A stretch of DNA of 34,831 bases from an uncultured Rhodobacter sp. (GTDB taxonomy: Bacteria > Pseudomonadota > Alphaproteobacteria > Rhodobacterales > Rhodobacteraceae): positions 1 to 34,831 of the forward strand of contig CALGTJ010000771.1 of the NCBI GenBank assembly GCA_937901435.1, given 5' to 3'. How positions within the stretch are numbered: the first letter of the stretch is position 1; every line of letters begins with the position of its first letter. Below are positions 31,969 to 34,831 of this stretch, piece by piece. The position numbers and the translations under genes were made by a program. The notes beneath the pieces are model-generated. The model saw only the letters and a list, made by a program, of their open reading frames with translations, was not told the origin of the DNA and did no database searches.

Positions 31969-32556
31969 TCAGGTCGTGGGGTTTGCCCATCCAAACCGCG
32001 CCATTCGGTCTGCGCGGAATGTGGAAATTGCGTTTGAATGCTGCGACGTGAGATCGATATCGTCCCAGCCATTGCTCAGTTTTTTGCGCCAGACAGGATT
32101 GAGATCAAACTCAATGTCCCGCCCGGCAATCCGTGCAGTCCCTGCCATCAGGTCAACATGTGCGTCGGCTGTACCTGTGCCCAGTTCAGCCAACAGATCC
32201 TCGACCACATCTTCTGGAAGTCGCGCCGGCAAAAGGCCATTGTTCACGGCGTTGCCGGAGAAGATATCGCCAAAACTGGGTGCGAAAACCGCCCTTATTC
32301 CGAAATCCACCAGCGCATAGACTGCAGCCTCGCGGCTTGACCCGCTGCCAAAATTGCGCCGGGTCACGAGTACCTTGGGTGATGTCCTGTTCAGCACATG
32401 ATCAGGGCTGTCCTGCCTCACGTCATGCAGCAGATACCGGCCATAACCTTCGCTCCTGGGTGTCGACATAAAGCGGGCCGGGATCAGCTGATCGGTATCC
32501 ACGTTTTCAGTGGGCAGGCCTGCAGCCTCTCCGTTAATGATCTTCCAACCGCTCAC
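31969..32556 (-). CDS. LeuD-like small subunit of an aconitase-family hydro-lyase
   Basis: 195 residues from GTG 32556, which overlaps the leuC-like stop (GTGA) and follows GGAGGGACGCCT; a longer upstream frame adds unrelated residues. The start TENVDTDQLIPARFM and the swivelling-domain motif FGSGSSREAAVYAL identify the small subunit. The motif has Ala where the common LeuD reads GSSREHAPWAL, and SGNAVNNGLLP follows, so it belongs to a variant subgroup that may have another substrate: maleate, citraconate, dimethylmaleate or a 2-alkylmalate. The two subunits share one active site at their interface. The operon has its own GntR gene, which argues for an inducible catabolic role. Confidence 0.92.
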   Translation of the reverse strand: MSGWKIINGEAAGLPTENVDTDQLIPARFMSTPRSEGYGRYLLHDVRQDSPDHVLNRTSPKVLVTRRNFGSGSSREAAVYALVDFGIRAVFAPSFGDIFSGNAVNNGLLPARLPEDVVEDLLAELGTGTADAHVDLMAGTARIAGRDIEFDLNPVWRKKLSNGWDDIDLTSQHSNAISTFRADRMARFGWANPTT

Positions 32557-33950
32557 AGGCGTCCCTCCAGCAGAGGGCGCACGTCCGTAAGGTGGCCTGT
32601 GACGGCAGCAGCAGCGGCCATTGCAGGGCTCATGAGATGGGTGCGGGATCCACGCCCCTGACGGCCCTTGAAATTCCGGTTGGTCGAAGAGGCGCATCGC
32701 TTGCCTGCATCGACGCGATCACCATTCATGCCCACGCACATCGAACATCCCGCAGCGACCCATTCCAGCCCCGCTTCGGTAAAGATCCGGGCAAGGCCTT
32801 CTTCTTCAGCCTGTCGCTTGATCCGAGCCGATCCGGGCGACACCAGCCCGGGGACACGTACGCGTCGCCCGGCAAGCACCTTTGCGGCCATCCGCAGGTC
32901 TTCGATCCGGCCATTGGTGCAGGACCCGATGAAGATCTGATCCACCGGAATGGACGTCAACGGTGTCTCAGGCGTCAGGTCCATATACTCGAGCGAGGCG
33001 CGCATGGCCGCGCGCTTGCTGGCATCGTATTGGTTTGGGTCGGGCACCTTTCCGGTGATCGGCAGGGCTTCTTCGGGGGACGTGCCCCATGTCACCGTTG
33101 GGGCGATATCCTTTGCGTCAAGATGTTCTTCTCGGTCGAATGCGGCATCCGGATCGCTGTTCAGCTGCGCCCAGTCCTCAACAGCACGTGTCCAGTTGTC
33201 GCCCTTTGGCGCATAGCGACGCCCTTCCAGATAGGCGAAAGTCACCTCATCCGGTGCGACCAGACCCAATCGAGCGCCACCTTCGATCGACAGGTTGCAC
33301 AAAGTCATCCGGCCCTGCATGCTCAGGTTACGTACAGCCGAACCTGCATATTCGATGGCATGTCCTCGTGCCCCGTCTGCGCCAAGCTTGGCGATCCAGT
33401 GCAGCGCCATATCCTTAGCCGTCACCCCCTCGCCAAGCGTGCCTTCAACGGTGATCCGCATGGTGCGTGGCCGTGTTTGCCACACCGTCTGGGTTGCGAG
33501 GATATGCGCAACCTCGGTGGCTCCGACGCCAAAGGCCAAAGCGCCGAACGCCCCATGTGTCGAGGTGTGGCTGTCGCCGCAATTCACCTGCACTCCCGGA
33601 AGGGTCAGACCAAGCTCTGGTCCGATCACATGCACTATGCCTTGTTCGGGATCTTTGAGATCGAACAGTTGGATGCCATGCGCGCGCGCATTGTCGCCCA
33701 GCGTGCGGATCATACGGGAAATGTCAGGATCCAGAGTGCCTGCGCGCGTCGGCGCATAGTGGTCAACAACGGCAAAGGTCAGTCCCGGCTCGGACACCTT
33801 TTGGTTGCGCGCGGCCAGTTTGGCAAAGGCGTGGTGGGACCCCTCGTGAACCAGATGCCGGTCGACCCAAAGCAAAGCTGTGCCATCGTCGCGCTGCAGA
33901 ACCGTGTGTGCCTTCCAGAGCTTTTCGAGCAGCGTTTGAGACGGGCTCAT
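32553..33950 (-). CDS. LeuC-like large subunit of an aconitase-family hydro-lyase
   Basis: 465 residues, the normal LeuC length. The three 4Fe-4S cluster ligands are Cys 344 (FIGSCTNGR), Cys 402 and Cys 405 (AAGCSMCVGMNGD), and the N-terminal VDRHLVHEGSHHAF plus VNCGDSHTSTHGAFGALAFG match isopropylmalate isomerase-type enzymes. It dehydrates or hydrates 2- or 3-hydroxy dicarboxylates. Gene start overlaps the GntR stop by four bases, and its stop overlaps the leuD-like start. No other leucine-synthesis gene (leuA, leuB) is near. A second, catabolic copy acting on (methyl)malate/(methyl)maleate would complement the isocitrate-lyase-family lyases of region B, but biosynthetic isopropylmalate isomerase cannot be excluded. 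Confidence 0.93.
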   Translation of the reverse strand: MSPSQTLLEKLWKAHTVLQRDDGTALLWVDRHLVHEGSHHAFAKLAARNQKVSEPGLTFAVVDHYAPTRAGTLDPDISRMIRTLGDNARAHGIQLFDLKDPEQGIVHVIGPELGLTLPGVQVNCGDSHTSTHGAFGALAFGVGATEVAHILATQTVWQTRPRTMRITVEGTLGEGVTAKDMALHWIAKLGADGARGHAIEYAGSAVRNLSMQGRMTLCNLSIEGGARLGLVAPDEVTFAYLEGRRYAPKGDNWTRAVEDWAQLNSDPDAAFDREEHLDAKDIAPTVTWGTSPEEALPITGKVPDPNQYDASKRAAMRASLEYMDLTPETPLTSIPVDQIFIGSCTNGRIEDLRMAAKVLAGRRVRVPGLVSPGSARIKRQAEEEGLARIFTEAGLEWVAAGCSMCVGMNGDRVDAGKRCASSTNRNFKGRQGRGSRTHLMSPAMAAAAAVTGHLTDVRPLLEGRL

Positions 33951-34762
33951 TCGGCTGCCTCTGCCCTCGGCACATCAATCACCGGTTCCCAGTGGCGGGT
34001 TTCATCCGTGCCGACCCTATGCAGCGACATTTCTAGCCGGAACAGGTCTGGCCGGTAGAGCGCTGAGAGATATTCGACACCGCGTCCGTTTGCGTCCAGC
34101 ACGACACGGCGAAGGGCCAGAACCGGTGCGCCGACGCTAAGCTCAAGGACCTCTGCCACATCTGGTGTGGCAAGGGTGGCACTGACACTTTGATGGGCGC
34201 GCTCAATACACACACCCGATCGTTCCAGCAGGCGAAACAGCGGTTTTGTCGCCAGATCCGCCTCTGTATAATTGGCAGCGATTTCTTCTGGAACGTATGT
34301 GGTGAGGTGCGAGAAAGCGCGCCCTTGCGCCAATCGCACGCGCACTGCGTTCTGAACCCGGTCACCTTCGGTCAGACCCATGGCTTCGGCAACTAAGGCC
34401 GGTGCTGGGCCATAAGAGAATGACAAGAGGCGGGCAGTTGTCTTCTGGTCCATTTCCACAAGTTGAGGGATCAGAGTTGTGAAATCCGCAAGGACTGGGG
34501 GTTGTGTCGCCTGCGCTTGCACAACTTTGCCGGACCCTGCGCGTCGCGCGATCATTCCGTCCTGCGCCAGCGCATCCAATGCGCGGCGGACCGTCACACG
34601 TGATACGCCTAGTCTTAACGCCAGCTTCTGCTCTCCCTCAAGCGATGCCCCCGGAGCGTGCAGTCCGCGCAAGATTTCTTCTTGCAACACCAAGTATACC
34701 CGTCGCGCCTTGCCCCCTTCAGGAAGTCCGGCTCCTTTTCCGGCTGCTCCATCTTGCGCCAT
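33947..34762 (-). CDS. GntR-family transcriptional regulator with UTRA domain
   Basis: 271 residues from ATG 34762, chosen because GGAGGATTTC directly precedes it; an upstream in-frame start (34828) would add 22 residues lacking family similarity. Winged HTH (about residues 17-85, with GEQKLALRLGVSRVTVRRAL) and a UTRA effector domain (about 105-255, ending GAPVLALRRVV and ALYRPDLFRLEMSL) are present. It resembles the GntR at 2159-2926 through the whole length. It is the first gene of the operon and overlaps the leuC-like gene, so regulator and hydratase are co-expressed; a palindrome 23 bases before its start (34785-34801) is a likely autoregulatory operator. The inducer is probably a substrate of the hydratase. 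Confidence 0.93.
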   Translation of the reverse strand: MAQDGAAGKGAGLPEGGKARRVYLVLQEEILRGLHAPGASLEGEQKLALRLGVSRVTVRRALDALAQDGMIARRAGSGKVVQAQATQPPVLADFTTLIPQLVEMDQKTTARLLSFSYGPAPALVAEAMGLTEGDRVQNAVRVRLAQGRAFSHLTTYVPEEIAANYTEADLATKPLFRLLERSGVCIERAHQSVSATLATPDVAEVLELSVGAPVLALRRVVLDANGRGVEYLSALYRPDLFRLEMSLHRVGTDETRHWEPVIDVPRAEAAE

Positions 34763-34784
34763 GAAATCCTCCACTGATCGCCAG

Positions 34785-34801
34785 AGACTAACGTCTAGTC
34801 T
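34785..34801. repeat. Inverted repeat upstream of gntR-leuCD operon, candidate operator
   Basis: AGACTA-ACGTC-TAGTCT: perfect 6-base arms with a 5-base centre, 22 bases upstream of the regulator start. Inside it, GTCTAGTCTA is a tandem GTCTA, close to the GTCTA-type half-sites of HutC-like GntR regulators. Position and symmetry fit autoregulation of the operon. It differs in sequence from the palindrome at 3002-3020, so the two GntR proteins probably recognise different sites. Confidence 0.55.
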
Positions 34802-34831
34802 AACAAACACAAGAAATCTCACTTCCACAGA

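Noticed and set aside
32592..34058. Long + strand open frame (about 488 codons) opposite the leuC-like gene
   Set aside because: The reverse strand encodes a complete aconitase-family subunit with its three cluster cysteines; the + frame is compositionally odd with no motif.
1..34831. CRISPR array, tRNA/rRNA genes, transposases, phage or toxin-antitoxin genes
   Set aside because: No regularly spaced repeats, no recognisable structural RNA sequence, and no recombinase, transposase or phage-like protein was found among the supported genes.

Overview
The window looks like chromosomal accessory DNA from a GC-rich alphaproteobacterium, most likely Rhodobacteraceae (Roseobacter group). The basis is codon and GC style, short 4-base ATGA/GTGA gene overlaps, and the mix of EamA permeases, NMT1-type ABC and tripartite tricarboxylate (TTT) importers with acyl-CoA enzymes; no phylogenetic marker is present. 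No rRNA, tRNA, CRISPR array, phage or insertion sequence is visible. Nearly every base is coding, and the genes form catabolic operons, each with an importer and a local regulator.

Region A (2-2018) is the end of an oxidoreductase operon: the C-terminal part of a GMC flavoprotein, its small subunit-3-like partner, and an EamA permease. Region B (2159-15567) opens with a GntR/UTRA regulator divergent from a long operon. In order this operon encodes an ADP-forming acyl-CoA ligase, an NMT1/Tau-type ABC importer (ATPase, permease, binding protein), two tandem isocitrate-lyase/PEP-mutase-family lyases, an isochorismatase-fold amidohydrolase, a class III (CaiB) CoA-transferase resembling 2-methylfumaryl-CoA isomerase, and a maleate isomerase/arylmalonate decarboxylase-fold enzyme. 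A reverse-strand SDR dehydrogenase, an amidase and a second EamA permease follow. The chemistry suggests import of an amide or imide, hydrolysis to a (branched) dicarboxylate, CoA activation or isomerisation, and C-C cleavage to pyruvate- or acetyl-sized units.

Region C (15826-31946) has an IclR regulator with a ThDP decarboxylase-like enzyme, a reverse-strand pair (DUF1445 hydro-lyase/D-glutamate-cyclase family and HpaI-type aldolase), and a divergent nine-gene run: TctC-TctB-TctA importer, class IV aminotransferase, HyuB and HyuA (hydantoinase/5-oxoprolinase family), acyl-CoA dehydrogenase, 3-hydroxyacyl-CoA dehydrogenase and aldehyde dehydrogenase. This fits uptake and ring opening of a lactam- or hydantoin-like carboxylate followed by beta-oxidation-style steps. 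Region D (31969-34801, reverse strand) is a GntR-leuC-leuD-like operon for an aconitase-family hydratase that is probably catabolic rather than leucine-biosynthetic.

The most notable points are: (1) the racemase-fold enzyme has the first catalytic cysteine but glycine at the second, the reverse of classical arylmalonate decarboxylase; (2) the gene set suggests an undescribed C4-C5 unsaturated dicarboxylate/amide pathway; (3) strong hairpins lie directly after both importer binding-protein genes; (4) clear palindromes lie beside both GntR genes; (5) two close EamA paralogues and two GntR paralogues recur across the clusters. All functions are read from protein motifs and gene order without database searches, so substrates are inferences.
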